A stretch of DNA of 64,000 bases from Planctopirus ephydatiae (GTDB taxonomy: Bacteria > Planctomycetota > Planctomycetia > Planctomycetales > Planctomycetaceae). The stretch is taken from positions 5,150,062-5,214,061 of the forward strand of contig NZ_CP036299.1 of assembly GCF_007752345.1 (NCBI RefSeq), read 5' to 3'. The notes under the pieces are model-generated. The model worked only from the letters and a program-made list of their open reading frames with translations. It did no database searches and had not been told where the DNA came from. Positions 1 to 9,233 of this stretch are shown here, in pieces (position 1 is the first letter of the stretch; every line of letters begins with the position of its first letter). The position numbers and the translations under genes were made by a program.

Positions 1-1
1 C

Positions 2-868
2 AGGCCAGGTTCACCTGATGACGAAGGCCATCCCGACTGGCTCAAGAAACTGCGGGCGATGTTCAGCGGCATCTATACCGTGGATAACATGGACTTTGTT
101 CTGCGCGATGCCTATATGACGGGCTACAACGTGCGGGCGTTTGATATCTCGCGGCTGCTCCACTATTCGTTCTTTACCCCTCAAGGCTTAACGATTCATA
201 TTCGTGGCTTACCCACGTTGATCAACTTTATCGAAACCCGTGCCAACCTCTTCCGCACGGTCTACTTTCATCGCACCGTGCGGGCCATCGATCTGGCGTT
301 GGAAGATCTATTTCCCGAGACGATGCCACACTTGTTTCAAGGGAGCCCGATTGGTCAGTTGGAAAACTACCGCCGCTTGACCGAATCATCTTTTCTGGTC
401 GATGTGGATCGCTTCTCGCAATCGACCGATCCTGCGACACGCCAGTTGGGTGAGCGCTGGCAGAAGATTCTTTCACGCGAAGTCCATTGGAAGATGGCGA
501 CAGAGCGCACCATGGGGTACTACACCAGCAGTGCTGAGCGGATGTCGATCTTCTCGGAACCTGACCTCATCGAGCAGCGCTTGCGCGGCCGGTTGCCAAA
601 GGATAAGAAGTCTATCGAATTGCGCATCGATGTGGCCCGGCATTATCACCGACCTAGTGGCAGGCTCCCAGTGGGTGGTCAAAATCATCTGTTTGATCCA
701 GCGGCCAGTGGAATCACCGAGCTTTCGGATGATGAACTTTTCCGTCAGTTGCCGCTGAGTCTGTCGGTGTTCCGCGTGTACAGCCGGGATCACGCGAATG
801 ATAAGGCCATTACGATGGCTTTGCAGAGCCTGCTGGGCGATGCCGGCGACGCCAAGACGAATATGTAG
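2..868 (+). CDS. HD-domain phosphohydrolase (dNTP triphosphohydrolase-like), 5' truncated by window edge
   Basis: The frame is open to the left edge, so only the C-terminal part (about 288 codons) is visible. The segment around 'NMDFVLRDAYMTGY' matches the D-Y-L-x-RD-x-x-x-x-G stretch that follows the last HD metal ligand in SAMHD1/dGTPase-like HD phosphohydrolases, and the helical tail fits that family. The first HD motifs must lie upstream of the window. By family, such enzymes hydrolyse dNTPs or other nucleotides in the cytosol; substrate specificity cannot be read here. The first in-window ATG (59) is probably internal, because codons 2-58 read 'RPGSPDDEGHPDWLKKLRA', typical coding sequence. 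Confidence 0.75.
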   Translation, partial: RPGSPDDEGHPDWLKKLRAMFSGIYTVDNMDFVLRDAYMTGYNVRAFDISRLLHYSFFTPQGLTIHIRGLPTLINFIETRANLFRTVYFHRTVRAIDLALEDLFPETMPHLFQGSPIGQLENYRRLTESSFLVDVDRFSQSTDPATRQLGERWQKILSREVHWKMATERTMGYYTSSAERMSIFSEPDLIEQRLRGRLPKDKKSIELRIDVARHYHRPSGRLPVGGQNHLFDPAASGITELSDDELFRQLPLSLSVFRVYSRDHANDKAITMALQSLLGDAGDAKTNM

Positions 869-1224
869 TGTGATTCATTTCGCGTCGAGAGCTGTCGAAT
901 TCTTCAGTCTTCCGCGAAACTTGTCTTGCCAGGTTGGGCAGCTTCTGCTATTCCCACCAATTGATCAATGTTTTCCTGCCTTTCTTTCGACCTTTGATCT
1001 CACCTCTATTCACTTTCCATCGATAGAAAATGAGCCTGCTCACAGGTTCCACTCCCCGGTTTTTGCTGCTCATTCCGTTCTAAACCTTTCCTGATTCATT
1101 TCGTGACTTCTCAATCACTGGCGATCATTTGAACCTTGGCTCATTTCTTGAGCGTCCGGGTAAGAAATCGTTGGTTTTGAGTTGATGATCCCTTTCTCAT
1201 CTCCCGCCTTGTTTGCCCTCTCCT
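869..1224. other. intergenic gap, no gene seen
   Basis: About 356 bases between the HD phosphohydrolase and the next gene. Short open frames here have no recognisable protein character. No convincing hairpin with a T-run and no strong sigma-70-type promoter was seen. It presumably holds the promoter of the 1225 gene. Confidence 0.4.
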
Positions 1225-2490
1225 ATGAAACTCTGGCAACACCCTGTTTTTGGCATGACGATTCTGACAGTCACTCTTCTAGCGAGTGCACTGGCGGAAG
1301 AAGTGCGCAGCAATGCCAGGTACGTGGTTCTGAAATCGGGGAAGGTCATCGAGGGTCAAGTGCGGCCTGTGACCGGCGGATATGCCGTCGAGCGAGGGGG
1401 CAGCACGATTTCGCTGCCGGATGAACAGGTGGCCTGCGTGGCCAGTTCCATGGCAGAGGCCTATCAGCAGATACGCGACCAGCGGAAGAAGCCAGGCGAG
1501 CGAAATCCGACGGTCGAAGATCATCAACAACTGGCCGAATGGTGCCTCTCGCAAAACTTGTATCGAGAAGCCCGCGATGAGGTCCGCCTGGCGTTAAAGC
1601 TCGATCCTGAACGAACCGCTTTACGCCGGTTACTCATGCGTATTGAAGAAGTGCTTGATCCTGCTCCTGTGGCTGTGCAGCCGGCCCTACCCAGAACAGA
1701 CGCTTTCGGTTATCAGGCCCGAAATGTCGAATCGCTGGGAGGCTTAACAACCGCGACCGCGACCGAGTTTTCGCTCAAAGTTCACCCGATTCTGATGAAC
1801 AAGTGCGGCTTGGGAAGCTGCCACGGAAACTCCTCGAAGTCCGAGTTCCGCCTGAGTACCACACGCGTTTCCGGTGGGAGCCATCGGTTGTACGCCGAGC
1901 GCAATCTGGCCGCCGTAGCGAGTTTGATCAATCTGAGTGAACCCGAACAAAGCCAGCTTCTACTGATGACTCGCCAGATGCATGGCGGGATGAATCAGCC
2001 ACCACTCCAGGGGTCGGCAGGCCGGCAGCAGATCGAAACACTGGAGCGTTGGGTGCACCGATATGCTGTCGAACGCAATCCGAAACTGACGGAAATGAAT
2101 ACTTATGCTCAAAGTGGATTGAATCGGCCGCAGTCCGCCGAAAACATGGAATCGACCGGGCAGATGCAAGTCAAATCGGGCGTGATCCAGGAGGGAGGCC
2201 TGCTGCCGCCTGTTCGCCAAACGGCGCCTGATGAAGATCAGCCGATCCATCCAGGTCGCGATGATGATACGGCAAAAAGTTCAGTTTCCGTCGAGGAAGA
2301 GACACCCCGTCGACATCGTCCGGATGCTTTCGATCCCGATGCGTTCAACCGCAGGTATCACGGCCGTGAGGTACTGCGCGATCGAGCTTTGCGTGACCGC
2401 CAGAGTTCTCAAGCCACTGGACAAGCCACGGAATCAGCCCCACCTTCCGCTACCAACAACGAATCGTCTGCATCGAAAGGTCAGCCATGA
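1225..2490 (+). CDS. secreted protein with a single cytochrome-c-like CX4CH motif
   Basis: 421 aa from ATG 1225; a TTG at 1213 would add four residues, but the ATG gives a cleaner signal peptide (MKLW start, hydrophobic stretch, cleavage near 'ASALA-EE'). After the signal is a short beta-rich segment (VLKSGKVIEGQV, GGSTISLPD), like the small repeat domain at the front of many planctomycete secreted proteins, then a TPR-like helical part (LYREARDEVRLALKLDPE). Next comes 'HPILMNKCGLGSCHGNSS', which resembles planctomycete cytochrome-like (PSCyt) domains but with four residues between the cysteines instead of two. The C-terminal third is polar, low complexity and rich in R, D and S. The stop overlaps the next gene by 4 bases (ATGA), so the two are probably co-translated. 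Function unknown; a heme-binding periplasmic role is an inference. Confidence 0.75.
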   Translation: MKLWQHPVFGMTILTVTLLASALAEEVRSNARYVVLKSGKVIEGQVRPVTGGYAVERGGSTISLPDEQVACVASSMAEAYQQIRDQRKKPGERNPTVEDHQQLAEWCLSQNLYREARDEVRLALKLDPERTALRRLLMRIEEVLDPAPVAVQPALPRTDAFGYQARNVESLGGLTTATATEFSLKVHPILMNKCGLGSCHGNSSKSEFRLSTTRVSGGSHRLYAERNLAAVASLINLSEPEQSQLLLMTRQMHGGMNQPPLQGSAGRQQIETLERWVHRYAVERNPKLTEMNTYAQSGLNRPQSAENMESTGQMQVKSGVIQEGGLLPPVRQTAPDEDQPIHPGRDDDTAKSSVSVEEETPRRHRPDAFDPDAFNRRYHGREVLRDRALRDRQSSQATGQATESAPPSATNNESSASKGQP

Positions 2491-3002
2491 TCACCAAGGT
2501 CAACACTCATCCGCTTGTGGTTTGGAGCGTCAAATGGCTGATGCTGGCTGTCGCTTTTGCCTGGCTGGTCGGTTGCTCGACGATGACGAAAAACATGCAG
2601 GATCCATTTCTGAGTTCCACGAAACCTGATGAGTTTTCTTGCGGAGAATCGCACAAAGCTTCCGCTCGAAGTTCTCGCAAGGCCTCCGCTTCGCAGCAGG
2701 CGGCCAAGCAGCCAAGCTATCCACCGATGGGTGCTTATCCGCCCGTTGATGATGCCTATGCGCGTTCGGCTCAGGCCACACGTTCAGCTCAGGCCAATCG
2801 TGCAGGCAGTATGCAGTATGGCATGCAGGTTTCGAGTGGCATGAATCCTCAAATGCCCGGTCAGATGTCGGGTGAGTATGGTGCAGCTCGTCCTCCCGCC
2901 AAAACAGCCTCGACCAAAAAGAAAGCGAAGGGAGACTTTGAAGACCCCTTCGCCACAGAAGAATTCGCCGCCAGCGAAGAGACCGGCCGGGCTTCTTTAT
3001 GA
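2487..3002 (+). CDS. small predicted lipoprotein
   Basis: 171 aa. The N-terminus has a hydrophobic segment ending in a lipobox (AWLVGC, Cys near residue 30), so lipid anchoring after signal peptidase II cleavage is likely. The mature part is low complexity, rich in S, A, Q, M, P and Y, with short repeats such as 'RSAQATRSAQANR', and ends in a charged tail (KKKAKGDFEDPFATEE). It overlaps the upstream cytochrome-like gene by ATGA, suggesting the two products act at the same place in the envelope. No family was recognised. Confidence 0.7.
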   Translation: MITKVNTHPLVVWSVKWLMLAVAFAWLVGCSTMTKNMQDPFLSSTKPDEFSCGESHKASARSSRKASASQQAAKQPSYPPMGAYPPVDDAYARSAQATRSAQANRAGSMQYGMQVSSGMNPQMPGQMSGEYGAARPPAKTASTKKKAKGDFEDPFATEEFAASEETGRASL

Positions 3003-3086
3003 ACTGAACACGACTTGGGGTACGCTATGCCGGATTCCTCCTTCGAGAAGTGAATTCGCCAGCATGCCGACACAGGACATGCCGAC

Positions 3087-6000
3087 ATGAAGTCTGTTCG
3101 TTTGCCTGCATTCCATGATCAACCTTCGATTTTCCACTGGCCATTGACCCGCATTGTCATGGTCTGGTGCGTGGCGATTGTCGGGATGAGCCTCTGCCCG
3201 GGAGTACTGTTGAAATCTCTCATAGCAAGTGAGCCTGTACTCTCAGCAGCCGCTCCCCTGCAGGATGATGCGACGTTGCGGGCGGTCTGTACCGTAGGCA
3301 AAAAGCATATTTTCGCAGTGGGTGATCGTGGCGTCGTCTGGATCTCGAACGATGCAGGAGCCACGTGGCGGTTTTCACTGGCTCAAACTTCGCATCCTCA
3401 CGGAACGGGTTCACCCAGGCTGATTCATTTGAAGTGTGCCCAATTCGTGACTGACCAGATTGGCTGGGTTGGTGGATGTGTGGGTGAACCTTCCGATCAT
3501 CATCTGCAAGGTGTTCTGCTTTCGACCACAGATGGCGGCATGACCTGGCAGGAACTGGGGGCTGGTCAGCTTCCGCCTGTGCAGCATGTGCAGTTTTTTG
3601 ATATGGATCAGGCAGCCGTCGTCGTCGCTGCTGACGATGATGTCCCCACGGGCGTGATGCGGACAGTCGATGGCGGAACCACCTGGCACCGGTTGGCTGG
3701 TCAAAGGCAGGGTCACTGGAAAACAGCCGCCTGGTTCAGCCCGGAAATGGGGCTGGTTGCGGGGAGTGATCTGAAGATTTCACTGGTCGGTGATGAGCAG
3801 CTGTTGCCTTCCAAAATGCCGGGTGGCAGCTTGCGAACACTTCGTGGCGCTTTCGTAACGAAAGATGAACGCGGCTGGCTGGTAGGTGATGGTGCCACCG
3901 TCTTGACAACCACGAATGGTGGGATTGTCTGGGATCTTCCTCAGGGTGAGTTTCCACCGGCAACTCGAAAATTGATGGATTTTCGAGGAGTGCATGGTCT
4001 GGGTGAGCATGTCTGGATTGTGGGCTCTCCCGGCTCTGTGATCTGGCATTCCCCGAATGCTGGCCAAACGTGGGAGAACATCATCACGGGCGAGACGGCT
4101 CCTTTGGAAGCCGTCCGTTTTGTGCCGACGACGGCCGATCAGTTGGATCATGCCGCCACGGGCTATGCCGTCGGACATCTCGGGTTGATTCTCAAGACGA
4201 CCGATTCGGGCAAAACCTGGAAGGCTTTACGAGGCGGAGGTCGCAGAGCCGCACTGACGATCATGCCCGCTCGCACAGAACGCATCTCTTCGTGGGCGTT
4301 GGCGAAAGCCAGTGGTGAGCAAGGGTATCGATCGAGTGTGATTCTGCTTTCAGCGGGCCTTGATGCGAAACTGGAGCATGAAGAGGGGCTGATTCACAGT
4401 TCCAGCAATGAAGAACTTCGGCGGGCAGGCGTGCTGCTGGCGGGTGGTAACGCACTGGAAGAAGGCTGGGCCTTCCCACTTTCGACACCGGGGATGCAGC
4501 ACAATCGCGAGGCCCTCTTTCGTGATTGGATGCTCAAAACAGAAAACAAGCTGCCCGAGATGTTGCTGGGACAGATTGTGCGTCACTTGCGAACGTGGCG
4601 ACCCGACGTCGTCATGATCGATCAACCGGCGGCTGATGATGCAGTCGCTCAGTTATTGTTTGCAGCGATGTGCCGGGCCATTCCTTTAGCGGCTGATGCG
4701 ACGAGATTATTCGAGCAGCAGGAAGTTGTCGGGCTGGCGCCGTGGTCAGTCTCGCGGGTTCTTCTGCGATTGCCGGATGGCAGTGTGGGTGATGCTCAAA
4801 TCGAAGGCTTTGATTTTTTGCCGCGAACGGGTGTCTCAGTCAAAACAGCAGCGGCGAGAGCCGATGGGCTGTTAGAGATTCAAAGGCAGGGTCTCCAGCA
4901 GCGCGAGGCTTATCGGCGACTTGACCCGGCTCAGCTTGTGGGTGGCATTGGTTCGTTGCCAGCCGTCAGTGCGCAGGCTTCACAGGATCTGTTCGTGGGG
5001 CTGTCGATATCCCCTGGGACGGCGGCTCGTCGAGGCCTGCTCCCTGTCGATGATCAGATTCTGGCAGAGCGCATGAAGGCGGCCGCCAAGCTGCGGAATG
5101 TCGAGTCGTTTACTGGCCAGCAACTGGGTGATCCCCGTGTGGCGGGACAGATGCTGGCACAGGTGGGGCCCATCCTCGCTGGTCTTGATCATGCTCAGGG
5201 AGCCGCATTTCTGGCACAGTTGGCCCGCGATTATCGACAGCATGATCAATACGAGCTGCTCGAACAGACGCAACTCGAACTGATCCGCAGATATCCCACT
5301 TCGCCAGAAGGGACCTCGGCTCTGCGCTGGCTGGTCGCTTACTGGACGAGTGGCGAAATGATGTACCAGCTCTCACGAAAAGAAGGTTCTCTGACCAGTG
5401 TGGTGACAGCCGACACACAGCCAGTCATTCGCCGGGTGGGTGCGAATGGCGAAGAACTCGCCAATGAAGATGGTTCGTATAGTTCGCGGGATCGCTCGCC
5501 CATTGTGCGGGCTCGGGCAGAAGGTCGGTTGCAGTCGGGTCGGGGAGATTATCAGAGCGATCAGCTCAAAGGACGACAAAAGCGTGCTGCAGAACTTCTG
5601 GCTATGCTGGAGCTGCAGGAACCGAGGGTGTTTCAATCCAGTGAGGTTCAGTTTCCACTGGCGGCACTGAAGAGACATCGAGGATCCTTTGGTGAAGCCG
5701 ATAGTATTTATCGCTCTTTGCTGATTCGCCAGCAGGCCCAGAGTGCAGAAGCGTCGGCCGAAATCTCGACAGATCCGATTCATCAGATTGCTGCCATGGA
5801 GATGTGGATCACGGCGGCGACGGGAGCATCACCCGGCACAATCACGACCTCACAGTATGTTTCGCATAAGCCCGTGCTGGATGGACTCCTTTCCGATGAT
5901 TGCTGGCAAGTGGCGAAGGATCTGCGATTACAGAAGCCCGGCTTATCCAACCTGGAACTGGCTGATCAGCCGCGCGATTTTGTGATGATGGCTCACGATC

Positions 6001-6434
6001 GGGAATTTCTCTATCTGGCCGGGAAATGTCATCGACATCCCGGGCATCGAGCGAGCCCGGTGGAGACGAATGGCCGGACGTACGATGCTCCTCTGGAGGA
6101 ACTCGACCGGGTGAGGATTTCGCTCGATATCGACCGCGATTATGTCTCGGCTTATCACTTTGAGATTTCGGAAACAGGTGCGGTGAGTGAGAGTTGCTGG
6201 GAGCGGGTGCGCTGGAATCCGGCCTGGTTTGTGGCCGTCGATGGCGATGCTGAAGGCTGGAGATTTGAAGCCGCCATTGCGTGGAGTGAACTGGCTGCGC
6301 AGGCTCCAGCGACCAATCATGTCTATGCCGCCAAAGCGATGCGTATTCTGCCAGCCATTGAAACCCGCCACTGGCCGCCCGCGACAACGGATTCTTCGGC
6401 CAATGTGCCAATTGGCCTCATTCGATTTGAGTAA
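3087..6434 (+). CDS. large secreted YCF48/BNR-repeat protein with a C-terminal CBM9-like domain
   Basis: 1115 aa with an N-terminal hydrophobic segment (residues about 22-45) that looks like a signal peptide or anchor. Residues about 65-375 hold repeated Asp-box/YCF48-type units (WISNDAGATWRF, STTDGGMTWQEL, RTVDGGTTWHRL, TTNGGIVWDLP, KTTDSGKTWKAL), which form a beta-propeller. Residues about 385-590 resemble, weakly, a GlcNAc deacetylase (PIG-L/LmbE) Rossmann-like domain with degenerate metal motifs (GYRSSVILLSAG, WRPDVVMIDQP). A helical, TPR-like part follows (about 690-900). From about 940 the segment starting 'KPVLDGLLSDDCWQVA' resembles a CBM9-type beta-sandwich. Role unknown; the build suggests a cell-surface binding protein. 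Confidence 0.75.
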   Translation: MKSVRLPAFHDQPSIFHWPLTRIVMVWCVAIVGMSLCPGVLLKSLIASEPVLSAAAPLQDDATLRAVCTVGKKHIFAVGDRGVVWISNDAGATWRFSLAQTSHPHGTGSPRLIHLKCAQFVTDQIGWVGGCVGEPSDHHLQGVLLSTTDGGMTWQELGAGQLPPVQHVQFFDMDQAAVVVAADDDVPTGVMRTVDGGTTWHRLAGQRQGHWKTAAWFSPEMGLVAGSDLKISLVGDEQLLPSKMPGGSLRTLRGAFVTKDERGWLVGDGATVLTTTNGGIVWDLPQGEFPPATRKLMDFRGVHGLGEHVWIVGSPGSVIWHSPNAGQTWENIITGETAPLEAVRFVPTTADQLDHAATGYAVGHLGLILKTTDSGKTWKALRGGGRRAALTIMPARTERISSWALAKASGEQGYRSSVILLSAGLDAKLEHEEGLIHSSSNEELRRAGVLLAGGNALEEGWAFPLSTPGMQHNREALFRDWMLKTENKLPEMLLGQIVRHLRTWRPDVVMIDQPAADDAVAQLLFAAMCRAIPLAADATRLFEQQEVVGLAPWSVSRVLLRLPDGSVGDAQIEGFDFLPRTGVSVKTAAARADGLLEIQRQGLQQREAYRRLDPAQLVGGIGSLPAVSAQASQDLFVGLSISPGTAARRGLLPVDDQILAERMKAAAKLRNVESFTGQQLGDPRVAGQMLAQVGPILAGLDHAQGAAFLAQLARDYRQHDQYELLEQTQLELIRRYPTSPEGTSALRWLVAYWTSGEMMYQLSRKEGSLTSVVTADTQPVIRRVGANGEELANEDGSYSSRDRSPIVRARAEGRLQSGRGDYQSDQLKGRQKRAAELLAMLELQEPRVFQSSEVQFPLAALKRHRGSFGEADSIYRSLLIRQQAQSAEASAEISTDPIHQIAAMEMWITAATGASPGTITTSQYVSHKPVLDGLLSDDCWQVAKDLRLQKPGLSNLELADQPRDFVMMAHDREFLYLAGKCHRHPGHRASPVETNGRTYDAPLEELDRVRISLDIDRDYVSAYHFEISETGAVSESCWERVRWNPAWFVAVDGDAEGWRFEAAIAWSELAAQAPATNHVYAAKAMRILPAIETRHWPPATTDSSANVPIGLIRFE

Positions 6435-6498
6435 CGATTCCTGCAGATGCGAAGGGTGACGTTCCTGAGTAGACTTGTGTCAGAGAGAAGTGAGCACC

Positions 6499-7500
6499 AT
6501 GACACTCGTCGATTCTTTTGGACGCACGCACAATAACCTGCGCATCAGTGTAACGGATCGTTGCAACATCCGTTGCTTTTACTGCATGCCCGAAGGGCCG
6601 GTGCAGTACATGCCGCGGCAGCATCTGCTGACTTACGAAGAAATCACCGAACTGGTGACGATCTTCGTCTCTTTAGGAATTGATCGAGTCCGGCTGACGG
6701 GTGGCGAGCCACTGGTGAGGCAGGATCTTCCAGTATTGATCAAGTCGCTCAAAGCGATTGATGGACTGGTCGATATTGGCCTGACAACGAATGGCATTCT
6801 GCTGGCTGATCAGGCACAGGCCCTCAAAGAGGCAGGACTGTCGCGGATTAATATCAGCCTGGATGCCCTCGATGAAGCCTCGTTTCGTGAGTTTGCCCGC
6901 AGGGATGGATTAGAGGCTGTCCTGAGGGGAATTGAAGCGGCTCAGCGCGTGGGGCTGGACCCCATCAAGATCAATGCGGTCGCTGTTCGCGGACTGACGG
7001 AAAAGCAGATCATTCCTTTTGGTGAATTTGCACTGAAGACAGGTATTGATGTCCGCTTTATTGAGTACATGCCACTGGATGCTGAGAATCAGTGGGAGCG
7101 GGAGAAGGTGCTGTTTGCAGGCGAGATCCGGCAGGCACTGATCGAGCACTTCGGGCCATTAACGCCAGAATCAACGAGTTCTCGCGAAGCACCGGCCACC
7201 GACTATACGTTTGCCAACGGACAAGGTCAGATCGGGTTTATTGCTTCAGTGAGTGAGCCTTTCTGCAACCGCTGCAACAGACTCCGGCTGACAGCCGATG
7301 GCAAACTGCGCAATTGTCTGTTCAGCCTGGAAGAAACCGATTTGAAATCGCTTCTGCGTTTAGAAGAATCGGTCGATCATCGGAAAAGATTGATTGCTGA
7401 AGCTATTCGAGATTCTGTGGCTCACAAGAAGGAAGGGCACGAAATCAATACCGCACGGTTCATTCAGCCAGCCAGACCCATGCATTCGATTGGCGGCTGA
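6499..7500 (+). CDS. moaA: GTP 3',8-cyclase MoaA (molybdenum cofactor biosynthesis)
   Basis: 333 aa from ATG 6499; a TTG eight codons upstream is less likely, since 'MTLVDSFGRTHNNLRIS' is the usual MoaA beginning. The radical-SAM cluster is C22-x3-C26-x2-C29 (CNIRCFYC). The second, substrate-binding 4Fe-4S cluster is C256-x2-C259-x13-C273 (FCNRCNRLRL, RNCLFS). The protein ends in the conserved GG tail (HSIGG) needed for activity in this family. MoaA converts GTP to 3',8-cyclo-GTP together with MoaC, the first step of molybdopterin synthesis. No other mo- gene is in the window. All key residues are present. Confidence 0.95.
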   Translation: MTLVDSFGRTHNNLRISVTDRCNIRCFYCMPEGPVQYMPRQHLLTYEEITELVTIFVSLGIDRVRLTGGEPLVRQDLPVLIKSLKAIDGLVDIGLTTNGILLADQAQALKEAGLSRINISLDALDEASFREFARRDGLEAVLRGIEAAQRVGLDPIKINAVAVRGLTEKQIIPFGEFALKTGIDVRFIEYMPLDAENQWEREKVLFAGEIRQALIEHFGPLTPESTSSREAPATDYTFANGQGQIGFIASVSEPFCNRCNRLRLTADGKLRNCLFSLEETDLKSLLRLEESVDHRKRLIAEAIRDSVAHKKEGHEINTARFIQPARPMHSIGG

Positions 7501-7525
7501 GGCCATTCCGCAGGGAGATCAAATC

Positions 7526-8167
7526 ATGCCGTTTCTGGGCCTGAACTGGGATTGGATACTGGCGTTCAAGCTGGGCATACCCGCTTTGATGGCCTGCGTG
7601 GGAGCCATCTCGCTGATTCATCAGTTGTTGAAGCGGATGTCGCAAGTGTCAGTCGATGCGACCGTCGTGCGGCAATTGACTCATCGGGACAGCGAAGGCG
7701 ATCTCATGACGAAAAGTGTCTTCCAGTTTGAGACGGAAGACGGTGTGCATGAGATTGAAGACGTGATGGCTTTCCGGCCACCGGCTCACAAAATCGGGCA
7801 ATCGATCACAGTGCTGTACCCAATCGGGCATCCCGAACAGGCGACAGTTCGCAGGGACTGGGTTCTGGTCGTGCTTCTGGGGATGATTGTGATTGGTACA
7901 GTGATCGTCGTGTTTGTCGTCCAACAGGAATGGAAGATCATGCGGGCTGCCGATCCACTGCTGGATCAGGCTGCCAGTGGAATGTTTTTACTTGAGGAGG
8001 CTTTTGATCCGGGTGATTCCGATCGAGTCAGTAGCCAGTTGGTGGCAGAGTCTTCTCAGAATACGGATCGACTCCTCTTGCCGATCTGGTTCCAGTGCGT
8101 CACAACTTCTCATTCGATCTGTGATGAGCATGAAGTTATGCAATACAGCGATACAAATGGCTGCTAA
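7526..8167 (+). CDS. DUF3592-like membrane protein
   Basis: 213 aa from ATG 7526, preceded by GGGAGA, 25 bases after moaA. Two membrane helices (about residues 10-30 and 110-133) flank a beta-rich segment (VSVDATVVRQLTHRD ... KIGQSITVLYPIGHPEQATV), the layout of DUF3592 proteins, whose function is unknown. After the second helix is an acidic, polar tail. Possibly co-transcribed with moaA, with no functional link visible. Confidence 0.6.
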   Translation: MPFLGLNWDWILAFKLGIPALMACVGAISLIHQLLKRMSQVSVDATVVRQLTHRDSEGDLMTKSVFQFETEDGVHEIEDVMAFRPPAHKIGQSITVLYPIGHPEQATVRRDWVLVVLLGMIVIGTVIVVFVVQQEWKIMRAADPLLDQAASGMFLLEEAFDPGDSDRVSSQLVAESSQNTDRLLLPIWFQCVTTSHSICDEHEVMQYSDTNGC

Positions 8168-8198
8168 GTGAGATTTTCAGCGGTCACCAACTCTCGAA

Positions 8199-9140
8199 AT
8201 GAGCCTCCTGATGAAGCTGGGTTACAATACGAATGGGCTAAGCGATCACCGCTGGGACGATGCACTGGAACTCATTGCCAAAGCGGGTTATCGCTCAGTG
8301 GCGATTACAGTCGATCATCACTGTCTGGATCCTTTTGCCGTCGATTTTCCCCGGCAGCTCGAGCGATATCAGCGGGCACTCAAGAAGCTGGGCCTTTCGT
8401 GTGTCATCGAAACAGGTGCGAGGTTCCTTCTGGATCCTCTCAAGAAGCATGAGCCCACACTCATCAGCGGTGATGCCAGAGCCCGCCAGCGACGCATCGA
8501 TTTTTTGAAGCGGGCAATTCATCTCGCGGATGACCTTGAAGCGGATTGCGTTTCGTTCTGGTCGGGAATTCTTCGAGAACCCTGGCCACGCGAGAAGACG
8601 ATGGAGATCCTCGCGGAGGGGATTCGCGAAGTCTGCCAGCATGCAGCCCATTATGGGATCAAGCTCGGATTCGAACCCGAACCTGGCATGTTTATCGAAA
8701 CGATGGCCGACTTTCGCGAACTGGATGAGCGAGTCGGGCAGCCCAATCTCGATTTAACGATCGATGTCGGGCATCTGTACTGCGTGGAAAAGCCTGTAAT
8801 TGCGACTTCCGATTCAAACCCCGAATCATCAAAAGCAAATGAATTGAGCCGGAATCATACTGCCCAGACCTGCTCACTCCGCCGTCGGCAGACCGAACTG
8901 CTGGTCATCCCGCATCTTTTGGAATGGGGCCCGCGGATCGTCAATGTCCACCTCGAAGATATGCGGCGTGGTGTGCATGAGCACTTGCGTTTTGGAGAAG
9001 GTGAAATCGATTTCGCCGCCGTCATGCAGGCCTTTCGCGATATCTCGTATCAGGGTGGCCTGCATGTGGAACTGAGCAGGCACTCTTATATGGCCCCACA
9101 GGTACTGCAGGAATCGTTTGAGTTCCTGAGCCAGATATAA
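8199..9140 (+). CDS. sugar phosphate isomerase/epimerase-type TIM-barrel protein (EboC-like)
   Basis: 313 aa, AP-endonuclease-2/xylose-isomerase-like TIM barrel. Metal ligands fit the pattern E (GFEPEPGMFIE), D-x-G-H (TIDVGHLYC), H/E (VNVHLEDM) and a late E (GEGEIDFAAV). The stretch 'VHLEDMRRGVHEHLRFGEGE' is close to the EboC-type proteins of bacterial ebo clusters. No other ebo gene is in the window. Between the DVGH motif and the next strand lies a polar insertion (about residues 195-230, rich in S, N, R) that looks like a surface loop. Substrate cannot be told from sequence. Confidence 0.75.
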   Translation: MSLLMKLGYNTNGLSDHRWDDALELIAKAGYRSVAITVDHHCLDPFAVDFPRQLERYQRALKKLGLSCVIETGARFLLDPLKKHEPTLISGDARARQRRIDFLKRAIHLADDLEADCVSFWSGILREPWPREKTMEILAEGIREVCQHAAHYGIKLGFEPEPGMFIETMADFRELDERVGQPNLDLTIDVGHLYCVEKPVIATSDSNPESSKANELSRNHTAQTCSLRRRQTELLVIPHLLEWGPRIVNVHLEDMRRGVHEHLRFGEGEIDFAAVMQAFRDISYQGGLHVELSRHSYMAPQVLQESFEFLSQI

Positions 9141-9233
9141 GAGTGAGAAAGTGTCGATTGAGAACGGGAAACTCTGGCTAGTCCTGACAAAGAACCCAGA
9201 AGCGTTGGATTGGTTGAGTTCGCTGTTTGAAAT

